Assembly: GCF_002105155.1 (NCBI RefSeq)
Contig: NW_019028980.1
Span: 1,426,001 to 1,490,000, forward strand
From: Lobosporangium transversale
Taxonomy: Eukaryota > Mortierellomycota > Mortierellomycetes > Mortierellales > Mortierellaceae
DNA: 64,000 nucleotides
Direction of reading: 5' to 3'
Both the position numbers and the translations under genes were made by a program. Positions 11,103-22,208 of this stretch are shown piece after piece (position 1 is the stretch's first letter; every line of letters begins with the position of its first letter). The notes under the pieces were generated by a model. That model was not told the origin of the DNA, did no database searches, and saw nothing but the letters and a program-made list of their open reading frames with translations.

Positions 11103-12058
11103 AAAAAAAAAAAAAAAAAAAAAAAGAAGGGATATAGAACACAGAAACAGACCGCGGTAGGTCATGCGGCACAAAAAAAACTTACACGGCAGACAATTTC
11201 GTAGTCAGTAAACATCTTGCGGGCAACACCTTATAAAATAGGAGAGATGCAAATCGAGCATCATTCGGTTAGTCAGTGCTCAAAAAAAAAAAAAAAAAAA
11301 AAAGGAGGCCCATCCGGGTCAGCCAACATCGAATATTTGTGCAAAGCGAGATATCAACCAGAGATATCAACCACCATCCCTGCTGTTGTTTTCTTTCCTC
11401 ATCAAGGCAGCGTCAAAGCGATGACAATCCGAGATGGAAAAGATGTCATCTTCCCTTTTTAACAGCTTTAGTAGATCTCTTTTTCAACGTCTACAGTTTT
11501 CTGGAAGCTTCCGGTTCCAGCCATGCTTTCCCAGCCTTCAAGGTCTTGTCTGACAAGAAACATCCCACGATTTCGTGATTGAAATCAATTGAGACATAAT
11601 AGCTTCCTTCCCAATAACAGAAACAAGCTCAATGTCACAAGGGAAAAAGGAAGCAGAAAGGAGGGGAAATAAAAGATAGATGATGCAGTAATCTATGTTC
11701 TGTCGGAAGCAGTCGGTAGGTGATTGATTATGTTCTGACTGAGATGGGTTGCTTCGTCCTATGCTGAATTATGTCGATTGTTATCCCCTTACCGTGGTTT
11801 TGAGGATTCCTGACTTCAATCTCCAAAAAATTTTCGGGTTCACCATAAATATCATCCAAAGTCTGGGGTTTGGATTGCCTATTAAGAAAAGCGATGGGAA
11901 TTAGCTGCTTAGCAACACAAGTTTTCCATAACGCAAAGCGAGGCCCTGTCGCTCTTTTTTTTTTTTTTTTCTTGGACAGCGAGCAAGTCATGAATAGTTG
12001 CTTACAGACGAGAGTGCTCGTCAAAGGCACGGTGGTGTGCAGTGCTGGGAGAGTTCAT
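10393..12058 (-). CDS. SNX3: Sorting nexin-3 (Snx3/Grd19), PX-domain protein
   Basis: Small PX-domain protein that binds phosphatidylinositol 3-phosphate on endosomes and acts with retromer in recycling membrane cargo to the Golgi. Five exons are supported: 12058-12006, 11878-11793, 11229-11186, 10804-10608 and 10486-10393 (157 aa, all phases consistent). The family N-terminal motif [18 protein letters not shown] precedes the PX fold. PX-domain residues include [10 protein letters not shown] (the Arg that contacts PI3P), NIPPLPGK and RREGLERFL. It ends [20 protein letters not shown] plus a short Tyr-rich tail. The introns contain A/T runs, and intron 3 carries a (GAAA)n repeat. It is divergently paired with TRM1. 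Confidence 0.95.
11065..11125. repeat. (GAAA)10 microsatellite fused to an A-tract
   Basis: Ten GAAA units run into about 20 A residues inside SNX3 intron 3. On the transcribed strand this is a long polypyrimidine tract upstream of the exon 4 acceptor. Confidence 0.9.
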
Positions 12059-12293
12059 AGTTGATATATATGCTGTGGTTGAATCGATGGAAGTTGGGAC
12101 GAGTAGAATGGAATGGAAAAGAAGGAAGTACAAAGAACAAAAAGAAAAGAGGGATTACAGTATCAGAGTCGACTGACAGACAAACTGAACTTTCCTCACA
12201 AGGTCAAAGGATTGCTCAAAGCCACCGCCCACATTTTAGCTTATTCTTTTTTTTCTTGAAAAAAATTTACCACAAACTGATCAGCTTTATTAC
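12059..12293. promoter_or_regulatory. Shared 235 bp bidirectional promoter region (SNX3 / TRM1)
   Basis: The start codons of SNX3 (minus) and TRM1 (plus) are separated by 235 bp. The interval is purine-rich on the plus strand. No clear TATA box or named operator can be assigned. Confidence 0.5.
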
Positions 12294-14709
12294 ATGAGCT
12301 TTGGTTCCTTGACATCAAGATCCTCATTTCCCTTTTGGATTATTAGTGTCACGAAAAAGACTGGTTTCCCGCTACCACAATTGTTTGGGAAGCTATCTGT
12401 AAAAGCAGCCCAACTATCTCGAGTATCACTTACGCCCGCTCAACGACACTCACGAGGATTCTCCGTCCGCACCGCCACCTCTGGATTTTACGCCACTGTG
12501 CCTCTAACAAAGCATCACGGTATGGCCGACATGGATTCAGCACCAGCACCAGCTGGTTTTACAAAGGTCACTGAGGGCAAAGCTACTATCCTCTTCCCAG
12601 ATACCAATGAGGTTTTTTATAATCCTATCCAGCAATTCAACAGAGACATCTCGATCGCTGCTATCCGGACATGGGATGAGATTTTTCAGGAGGAGCGGGC
12701 GGCTAAACGTGCAGAGAAACAGGCTCGCAAGGAGGCTGCAGCAGCAAAGAGAGCACAGGAAGGATTGGAGCCATTGCCAGAAAGAGAATTCCCTCAAGGA
12801 GCTGTTGATCCAACAGCACCCCGTGGGATTACCATTTTGGAGGCATTGTCTGCATCAGGACTGAGGTCAATCCGATATGCCAAAGAGATTCCTAATGTTA
12901 AGCATATCCTGACAAACGACCTTGAGGCAGATGCGGTTGCTTCTATTAAACGCAATGCTGAGTTTAACGGGATTAGCTCGGACCTACTAGAACCTCACCA
13001 AGGAGATGCCATGTAAGCTCAAGGCATTGGAGCTGGATCGTTTTGATATTGCTAAAAAGACGAGTCGGGATCGACAGTTGCTCATAACTGGCTTTTTTCA
13101 ATGCGGACAAACCATAGCGATGTTCTCTATCAGCACCGCGATCCTCTCAAGCGCTACGATGTAATTGATCTGGATCCATATGGAACTGCATCACCATTCA
13201 TTGACGGCGCTGTTCAAGCTGTTTCTGATGGAGGTAAAATATTAGCATCACAATTGACACCAATTGATGGCAACAGATGGTTGGATATGCGCTAGGATAC
13301 TCATAAAACATTAACTATTGGCTATTACACTCCAGGCTTGCTCTGCGTTACCTGCACAGATTTAGGAGTTCTCGCTGGAAGCAATTACACGGAGACATGG
13401 TATGTCACAATACTCCACCATACTGCAATAAAGATAACATAGGTCGCTATTACAGACTAAAACATGGATAATCCTAATCCGTGTTGATATTCTCCTTCAC
13501 AGTTATGCCAAGTACGGGGGACATCCAGTTAAAGCCGAGTTTTGTCATGAAGTTGCTCTTCGCCTAGTACTTAATACTCTTTCAGCTTCGGCTGCACGCT
13601 ATAAGAGGCATATCGTGCCTATGGTATCGTTGAGCATCGACTATTACCTCCGTGTTTTCGTCCGTGTCTACTCTTCAGCTGCAGAGGTCAAGATGACGGC
13701 AAGCAAGACTTGTCTAGCATATGTTTGTTCAGGATGCCAGTCCAGCTATACACAATCCCTTGGTAAAGTATCGGAGAACGCAAAGGGGAATAAGAAGTTT
13801 GGTGTCAATACAGGGCCACCCGTAAATCAAACTTGTGAGCATTGTGGCTCTAGGTTCCATGTGAGTTTTCTGCTATGACTAAGCTGATAATTATCTATGA
13901 AGATGGTTAACACGATGGTCCAAGTCACTAAACAACCTAATATAACTCTTGCTCACTTGCAGGTTGCAGGTCCAATGTGGGGTAAAGAACTTCATTCGGT
14001 GGCGTTCATAGAGCGTATGTTAAACCATGTCAAGGGTGCCACTGCTCTTTATCAAACACAACCTCGTATTTTGGGCATGCTAACTGTTTGTAAAGAAGAG
14101 ATTGAGACACCATTTTATTACACTGCCAATGGACTCTCAGGAACAATCCATTGTACCAGCATCCCTCTTCTCAATGTTGTATCAGCTTTGCTTCACGATG
14201 GATACAGAGTCTCAGGATCCCATGCAGCGCAAGGCTCTATCAAGACAGATGCACCGTCCTCTGCAGTATGGGATGTTATGCGCTCTTGGGTAAAGCTGAA
14301 TCCAGTGAAGAATATTAAGCCAGATTCACCAGCAGGCAGGATCTTAGCGGTAGAGCCTAAGAAGATTGCTAATTTTGAGATGCATCCAGATGCTCGATCA
14401 GAATCGAGAAAGGCCAATCTTGTACGATACCAGATGAATCCAACCAAGAACTGGGGGCCGCAAGCAAGAGCTGGAAGTAACAAGCGCAAGGCGTAAGGAT
14501 GATGGATCTACAGACTGTTGCTTTAGCTCTAAAAGAAATAATGATAGACCAGGGTGCATATACTGATCAATACCTATTGTTTACTTGTTTTTTTCTGCTT
14601 GTTTTTTAGGCAAGATAACGAATCTGAGCTTGTAGAAAAGAGCGTCAAGTTGGAGAATAATTCTACTGATGATGCTAAGATAACGGCAGAAGAAAAGGAT
14701 ATTGCATAG
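12294..14709 (+). CDS. TRM1: tRNA (guanine26-N2)-dimethyltransferase Trm1
   Basis: SAM-dependent enzyme forming N2,N2-dimethylguanosine at position 26 of tRNAs in nucleus, cytosol and mitochondria. Exons are 12294-13012, 13118-13233, 13336-13399, 13503-13860, 13963-14492 and 14610-14709 (628 aa). The exon 2 acceptor (CATAG) is the least certain junction, but it is the one that keeps the frame. Motifs include [29 protein letters not shown] (SAM site), DVIDLDPYG (catalytic DPYG), [16 protein letters not shown], two CxxC zinc pairs (CSGCQ, CEHCG) and [13 protein letters not shown]. The first 76 residues are rich in Arg, Ser and Phe with few acids and resemble a mitochondrial presequence. A second in-frame ATG at 12522 would give the short form. 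Keeping the last intron gives an immediate stop. Confidence 0.94.
12522..12524 (+). promoter_or_regulatory. Candidate second translation start of TRM1
   Basis: In-frame ATG, codon 77 of the long form, with purine-rich downstream context (ATGGCC). It lies just after the presequence-like segment. Initiation here would produce a cytosolic/nuclear isoform, as is known for yeast Trm1. Confidence 0.55.
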
Positions 14710-16373
14710 TTTTAATACCTTGAGTTTACAAACATCACTAAAGCCTATCTTTTTTAAGTTATTTATGGATAAGGTAGAGAGAACCTCATAAGCTCACTAT
14801 TATATTGAATCTGCCACGCGAGCCTTGATTTAATGGTCCCGCTTAGTGCTCATGAGAACAAATATGCGAAAATCGATATTGATTGGTTACATTCAGACAT
14901 GTGTCTGCTATGCATTTTTATGTTGTATTGAAGGTTTTTCCGGTTTTTTTTTTAAAAAAATGTCATTGATACGCATTCATATCCACATAGTTTGCGCACG
15001 AATTAGACTGTGGGAAGGGAAAAAAGCAGATTTTGCAATAATCATCATTTCACTAACACGAGCGAGATGACATTCCATCGACAAAAGATTATTGGATTTT
15101 TTGGTGCAGGTTGCAGCCCTTAGATGAAATGTACTGTGTCATGTCATCGACATTAGGTCTTTCATCCTCTTTCTTTCCCTCCACACATTAGCATATTATC
15201 AATGGCATTTAAGCTTTTTTTTTTTTTTGTGATCAATAGCGATATGATTCCGCGCTCTCTCTTTCTCTCTCTCTCTCTCTTTATATTGTGCTCAGATGCA
15301 TGCAGATCATTGGCTTTCGAAGCCAGCAAAATTATATCAACAGGACTGAATGATTCTCCCACCTAGCAGTTTAAATGATGCGATCACTTGTTAATGGCAC
15401 ATTGAAACTAGGTGCAACTTTATTGCTTGCTTTAATAGTTTTTTCTCACCCCAATCCTTCATTTCTCACTTCAGTGTCTATGGATGAGTAAGAAGCAGTT
15501 GGGTGAGAATATTGAACAGGTTTGCGCAGTCAAAAAAATAGGGAGTGGGATGAATGCATGGTTTGTTGATTTCCTCCACAACAATGGGTAAACTTGTGTG
15601 GACGTACATCGTACAAGAGGGACAGAGTGTTGCCAAGAATGGGCAAGGATGGGCGATAATAAGGGTAAATTCAAGATTGACATATACAAAGATGGTCGCA
15701 ACGTGCTGCGCCAAGGAGTGAAAGAAGCATCGAGGGAGTGAAAAACTAGTCTTAGGATAATGTAACAATGTCGCAGAAAAAAAAAAAGAAGTAAATCATT
15801 CCTGTTAAATTTTAACCATATTCAGTCGTTAAATCGTAATTCAATGGCATGACAAATCAAGGTTTTACCCAAACCCAGATGAACAGAAAAGAGAAGAGAA
15901 AATGCAATCCAAAAGGAGTAAAAAAGAACAGCACTTGAGGTACAAAAGAACAACTTATTCCAGAGGACCACGGTTTCTCTTTCCCACTCCTTTGCTTTCT
16001 TTGTTCTTTTCTCTTTTTTTCCTTCAGCTCATCCTTTGCCCACGTACCTTCTTCTGCAGCAAGGGATTCATATCAATGCAATACCATTAGCCCAACAAGT
16101 CATTCCTTGCTCTTTTGTGTGCAAATTTACTTTGACTTCACATAATTCCCCCCTCTCTATATTTCTTTATTCACTGCTGTGCCAAAAACTGGAGAGCTGT
16201 TTCTTCATCAGAGTCCCACATTGCCATTTGTTCATTCATTCCATCTGATCCTTTTATTTCTTTTTTTTAATATTATTATTTTATTTTAACCCTTTAACAA
16301 CTGTTAATATTATTATCATTCTACAGAATTAATTGCCTAATATTTTTCGCGCGTTCACGCTTACATCACAACT
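14710..16373. other. 1.66 kb spacer upstream of the ABC transporter
   Basis: This spacer has no recognisable exon. It holds a CT microsatellite at about 15254-15282 and pyrimidine-rich stretches at 15975-16270, the latter probably promoter and 5' UTR of the downstream transporter. Confidence 0.6.
15254..15282. repeat. (CT)n microsatellite
   Basis: An imperfect CT dinucleotide repeat with TTTC interruptions in non-coding DNA. Confidence 0.85.
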
Positions 16374-19300
16374 ATGAAACTATTTAAAAGAGAAAAGAAG
16401 ATTCCCCCATTACCAGAGCCGGGTACTTCGCCCGGCGTCTGTCCTGAGTTCACGGCTTCCATCTTCTCGCGCTTGACCTTTACCTGGGTCCAGCCAGTGA
16501 TGTCTACCGGATCAAGACGTCCTCTAGAAAAAGAAGATCTTTGGGAGATGACCGAAAGACGGCGCGCTAGCTACATTTCCACCCGCTTCCGTGAGTGCTG
16601 GGGCCAAGAGCTGGCAAAGGGTAAAGGAAGTACCCTGGCCTTGAAAAACAATGGCGTGGACACATTCAATTCTGACCTTCAGAACGAAAAAGATGTGAAT
16701 GATACGACTATAGGCAAAAAAAGCAAAAAGAACAAGGATAAGGATAAGGAGAAAACATATCGGCCCAAGCTGTGGAAAGCCCTCAACCAAACATTTTTTT
16801 GGCAATTCTGGTCCGCGGGTTTCCTCAAAGTCATCGGTGATTCTCTCCAGGTATATTGGGGTCCCAAGTTTTTTTTTTTTTTTTTTTTTTTTTTGCCTTC
16901 CTCTGCCGAGTATAAATTGAGCCTGATCACTTCATTTGTCCCATGCAATGTAATGAATTTATCCGAGAATATACTAAAACGCCTTTTTAACTTCCTGCAA
17001 CCGAAAATTGAATTAAGGTCTTTCAACCATTGGTTACCAAGGCTATCATTGACTTTGTGCAGGATAGGTAATTTACAGCCCTGTACAGCATCAAAGGCAT
17101 TTGCATCCCTAAACTCCAGGCTTCTAACTCATTCTTTCCCCCCCCCTAAATTTCATTGTAGTGTTGTAGATCGCGCTAATGGCCAGTCACCTCCTCCATT
17201 GTGGCATGGCATTTTGATGGCCATCGCTCTTTTTGTAATGGGTATCGCCGCTACTATTTCTCTTCATCAGTTCTGGCAACGTTCCACCACTACCGGTGTT
17301 GGTGTTCGCACCTCTTTAATCACCACCATCTATCACAAGGGACTTGTTCTAAGTTCCAAGGCCAAGCAAGACTTTTCAACCGGAAAGATCACCAATCTCA
17401 TGTCGACAGATACAACGCGTCTTGACCTCCTTACTGGCTTTTTTCACATTCTTTGGACTGCTCCTCTCATGATCACCCTCATCTTGATTCTGCTCCTTGT
17501 CAACCTGGGGCCTACAGCTCTTGTGGGCTTCGTCTTCTTGGTTATGTTCGGTCCTATCCAGGCTAAAATTGTTCAGTCGCTTTCAGTCATTCGTCGCAAA
17601 ACATCCTTGATCACCGACACCCGTGTCAAATTGACACAGGAAGTACTACAAGGGATGCGCGTAATCAAATTCTATGGATGGGAAGAGGCATTCCTAGGGA
17701 AACTTGAGGAGCTTCGTACTAAGGAACTCAAATATGTCCGCACCCTCTTGATATCTCGTTCCGGCATTGCGGCCGTAAACTTGACCGTTCCTGTACTGGC
17801 TGCCACATTGACATTTGTTGCCTACTCACTTGCCGGCAACGACCTAACCCCCGCTATCGTCTTCTCATCTCTGTCGCTATTCAACATCATGAGAATGCCT
17901 TTGATGATTTTCCCTCAGGTTTTGTCTTCCATGGTTGATGCATTGGTTTCAATTCGTCGTATTGAAGATATGCTTCTGGCAGAAGAGCTGGAAGATCTCC
18001 CTCCTGTCAACGCCAACTCGGAATTCGCTATTAATGTCACGGAGGGCGCTTTCCAATGGGACACTACACTCAAGCCTCTGACCATGGAAGAGTTGCAGCA
18101 GCGTGAAAAAGAGGAGCGCAAGCGTGTGCTCAATAAAAAGGAACAAAAGAAGGAGCAAAAGAAGGAACTCAAGGCCAAGGAGCGTGCGGAGAAGAAGGCG
18201 ATCAAGAAATTGGCCAAGGCCCATAACATTTCAGTACTCGAAGCCGAGAAACTATATAGAGACAGTCAACAGGAAAAATCCGTGTCAGAACGCTCAAGCG
18301 AAACCAACTTGGCTCAGGAAAAGATGCTCTCCAGACTACAGGAGAGGGATCCCTCACCTGATACAGAGTCTATTTTGACAAGTTCACCAGAGGATAGCGA
18401 AGCTCATCAAAGTTCGGTTCAGTCAGATGACAAGGCCGCATTCTCGCTCAAAGACATTGATCTTAAGATTCCACGTGGTCAACTGGTTGCTATCGTGGGA
18501 GCAGTCGGAAGCGGCAAATCGTCGTTGTTGAATGCCTTGGTCGGAGAGATGAGGAAAATAAGTGGCTCAATGGAGTACGGTGGTTCGATTGGGTACTGTC
18601 CTCAGACAGCCTGGATTCAAAATGCAACTGTCAAGGATAATATCCTATTTGGTCTCCCTTTGGATGAGGAAAGATATCAACGTGTGATCAAAGACTGTGC
18701 ACTGGAACGTGATATCCAAATTTTACCAGACGGCGATCAGACGGAGATTGGAGAGCGAGGAATCAATCTCTCTGGAGGTCAGAAACAACGTGTTAATATC
18801 GCACGTGCCGTGTACTTTGATGCCGATATCGTGTTGTTGGATGATCCGTTGTCCGCTGTTGATGCACACGTTGGCAAATACCTCTTCAAGAACTGCATCA
18901 TGGGCGCACTACAGGACAAGACTCGTGTCTTAGTCACACATCAGCTTCATGTATTGCCTCAAGTTGACTATGTGATCTGTATGAAGGATGGAGAGATTGT
19001 CGAACGTGGAACATTCCAAGAGCTAATGGCCAATCAAGGTGAATTCTCTTCATTGATGAAGGCTCACGGCGGTATTGAGGATATTGATAAGGATTTGGAA
19101 GAGGTCAACGACGATAATAGCGTCGATTCAACGATCGCTGGAGTCAGCAAAGCTACGGAGAGCAGTAACAACAACGAAAAGAAAGATGTCAAGGAGAAAG
19201 AAGAGTCTGGTAAAGCATCTACAGGCCCCGGCGGCAAGCGCAAGGGGCTGATGTCGCAAGAAGAACGTTCCACAGGGTCTGTTGATGGCAAGATCTATAA

Positions 19301-21431
19301 GGCCTACATTAGCGCAGCTGGTGGCATTTATCTACTTCCTCTTATTTTGCTTTTACTCACACTGACCCAAGTTACTAAAGTTGGGTATGTGTTTTGCTGT
19401 CCTTTTGGACCGCACCTTAAGATCTGGTTCTTAAAGGCGCGTATGATTTAATAGAACAAAAGAAACATTGATGACTAACGAACGCATCCTTGTCATTCCA
19501 CTTTTGTAACAATCTTATTTTAGAAACGATCTCTGGTTGAGCTGGTGGACAGCAGATCAATTCAACCAAACGCAAAAATTTTACATGGGTCTCTATGCTG
19601 CCTGGGGTATCGCTCAGGGTATTTTCCAGTTCATCAATGGTTTCTATTTCTCTTTGGCTGGAGCTCGCGCAGCCAAAGTTTTGCATCACAAGGCCCTCAA
19701 GAACATCTTCCGTGCCCCTACATCATTCTTTGATACCACGCCTTTAGGGCGCATCATCAATCGGTTCTCAAAAGACGTGGATGCTTGTGATAACTTGCTC
19801 AGCGACAGTTACAGAATGTTCCTAGGAACTGCCTCAATGGTTCTCTCGACCTTTATTTTGATCTCAGCCTTCTTCCCATACTTCCTCATCCCTTTAGTAC
19901 CTATGTTAGTGTTCTATTATTATGCTGCGATCTATTATCGATCCTCATCTCGGGAGCTCAAGCGTCTAGATTCGATCCTACGTTCATCGCTCTATGCTCA
20001 TTTTTCAGAAACATTGAGTGGATTAGCTACGATTCGCGCTTATCGTGTGCAAAACCGCTTCGTTGAACAAAATGCATACTATATTGATGTGGAGAATCGG
20101 CCTTATTTCATGAGCTACTCGATCCAACGCTGGTTGGGTGTGCGCTTGGAGACGATTGCTAACATCTTGGTCTTATGTACATCGCTATTGGGCGTCTGTG
20201 GCCGATTTGATATTGCGCCTGCCACCATCGGTCTAGTACTTAGTTATTCCATGAGCGTTACTGGAACTTTTAACTGGTGTGTGCGCCAGTATGCTGAAGT
20301 GGTAAGTTCCTTTTGGTTTTGATTTTAGCCAAGAAGAAGAAACAATGGGGGGTTTTTTTGGAATGATCAGATAGAGATACAGGGGAATAACATGCTTCTT
20401 CTGTTTTATCTGTACCTTTCGAACTCTAGGAAAATAACATGAACGCAGTAGAGCGCCTGCATCACTATGCTGAGGAGCTCACTGTTGAGGCTCCTACGAT
20501 CATCCCTGACAACCGTCCTGATGATTCTTGGCCTAGCAACGGTGCGATCTCGATTCGCAATCTTGAGATGCGCTACCGCCCTGGATTGCCCTCAGTCCTT
20601 CATGATCTCTCGCTTGATATCAAGGGCGGTGAGAAGATTGGTGTGGTTGGCCGTACTGGTGCCGGAAAAAGCTCGATTATGATGGCTCTCTTCCGTTTGG
20701 TGGAACCAAGCAAGGGTACGATGATGATTGACAATGTCGATATCACCAAAATCGGATTGTTTGATCTCCGCACACGGCTGGCAATTATTCCTCAAGATCC
20801 TGTATTGTTTAGCGGCACGATCCGTTCTAATTTGGATCCATTCGAGAAGCGAACTGATCAAGAGCTCTGGGAGGTGCTTGAGCGCTCGGATCTCAAGAGT
20901 TATGTGGCATCGTTGGAGGGAGGATTGGATTCTCAAGTGAGCGAATTCGGTGAGAACTTGAGTGTGGGTCAACGACAGCTGCTGTGCCTGGCTAGAGCCA
21001 TGCTGACACATGCTCGAGTGATTATCATGGATGAGGCGACAGCCTCAGTTGATGTGGCAACTGATGTGATGTTGCAGAAGGCGATCCGTGTGGACTTTGC
21101 CAACTCCACTGTATTAACAATTGCACACCGATTGAACACTGTGATTGATTATTCGCGCGTGTTGGTGTTGGATCATGGAGAGATTAAGGAGTTTGATACA
21201 CCTGCTAATCTGCTAAGTCGACCTGATTCAGTCTTCTCGAGTATGGTGGATGAGACTGGACCGATCAATGCGGCTTTGCTTCGGTCGTTGGCTGCTGCTG
21301 CTGCTGCGGGCACGACATTAAATGTAGAGGAGGTCTTGGGAGCCAACAACAATAACACTCCTACTGGGGACAAGGAAGAAGTGGTGTTGACAGACGATAA
21401 AGCGGAGGTTGTTGGTGGGTACAAAGTGTAG
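16374..21431 (+). CDS. ABCC/MRP-type full-length ABC transporter
   Basis: ATP-driven exporter of the multidrug-resistance-associated family, probably moving conjugated or xenobiotic compounds across the vacuolar or plasma membrane. Exons are 16374-16850, 17018-17067 (50 nt), 17162-19384, 19524-20301 and 20430-21431 (1509 aa). The order is short N-terminus (no TMD0), TMD1, NBD1, TMD2, NBD2. NBD1 has GAVGSGKSS (about 625), signature LSGGQKQR (about 711) and LLDDPLSAVD. NBD2 has GRTGAGKSS (about 1251), signature LSVGQRQ (about 1354) and IIMDEATASVD. Walker B of NBD1 ends in Asp rather than Glu, as usual in ABCC proteins. Between the first strand of NBD1 and its Walker A lies an unusual charged insertion, residues about 480-600. 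Substrate unknown. Confidence 0.93.
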
Positions 21432-22208
21432 TTTCTATTATAATTATCATTATTATTATTCTCTTTTACAAGCATCCCTTTAATTATGTCTACTGCATCC
21501 ATATCACATTGACATCAAGAGGCATTATCATTTCACTTAATTAAATGTCCCTTAAAAATAAAATAAAGACTTCTTCTCATCCACATGGGATTTATCCAGG
21601 TTGAAAAATAGCATCCCACAACTCGAAACCATTCCTGAACAGACGATTCCTTTCAGTCAATTCAAGGCAACGAGAAAGGGAAGATGTTTTGAAACATCAC
21701 AAAATATCCTCTCGGATGATTTGGTGTCGCACGCTCCATGTGAGAGTTGGGCCTCCTGTCTATACTCAACCCCAACAGGAGGTTTACAAGTCCTTTTTCC
21801 TGGATTCCTTGGACTGAACAATCGTTACGCCCAAAGAATACCTGTTCTTTTACGGCTCCCTCGGTAAATTTGATAAGAGATCGCGTTTAATTGGTCAATC
21901 ACATGACTTACTTTACCAGGCGTGGGAGCAAGGGGTTTTTAGTTTTTACTTCCATCGCATCCTAATCTTATCCTCTTCTCTTCTGTCTTTCTACAAATCC
22001 ATGTAATCATTATTCATATGGCTTATCTTTCTCATATCCTCCCTTTATCTAAGCAAGCGTTACTCTATTTCTTTCCATTTCTCTCATAATACCTAATACA
22101 ACACACACTCATCGACTCACAAAACACACTTTTTTTTTTTTTTTTTTTTTTTCTCTCCATTTCCCTCAGCAAGAAAACTCTCATTTTTACAGAATAAATT
22201 GAAAGACC
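21432..22208. other. Spacer between ABC transporter and hydrolase genes
   Basis: Overlapping AATAAA hexamers at about 21557-21567 fit a poly(A) signal for the transporter. A T22 run lies at about 22131-22152, followed by a pyrimidine-rich leader before the hydrolase ATG. I see no gene. Confidence 0.6.

Noticed and set aside
16374-19451. Unspliced ABC transporter reading frame
   Set aside because: It contains a poly-Phe run and non-family sequence. Two GT-AG introns with a 50-nt exon restore the family sequence.
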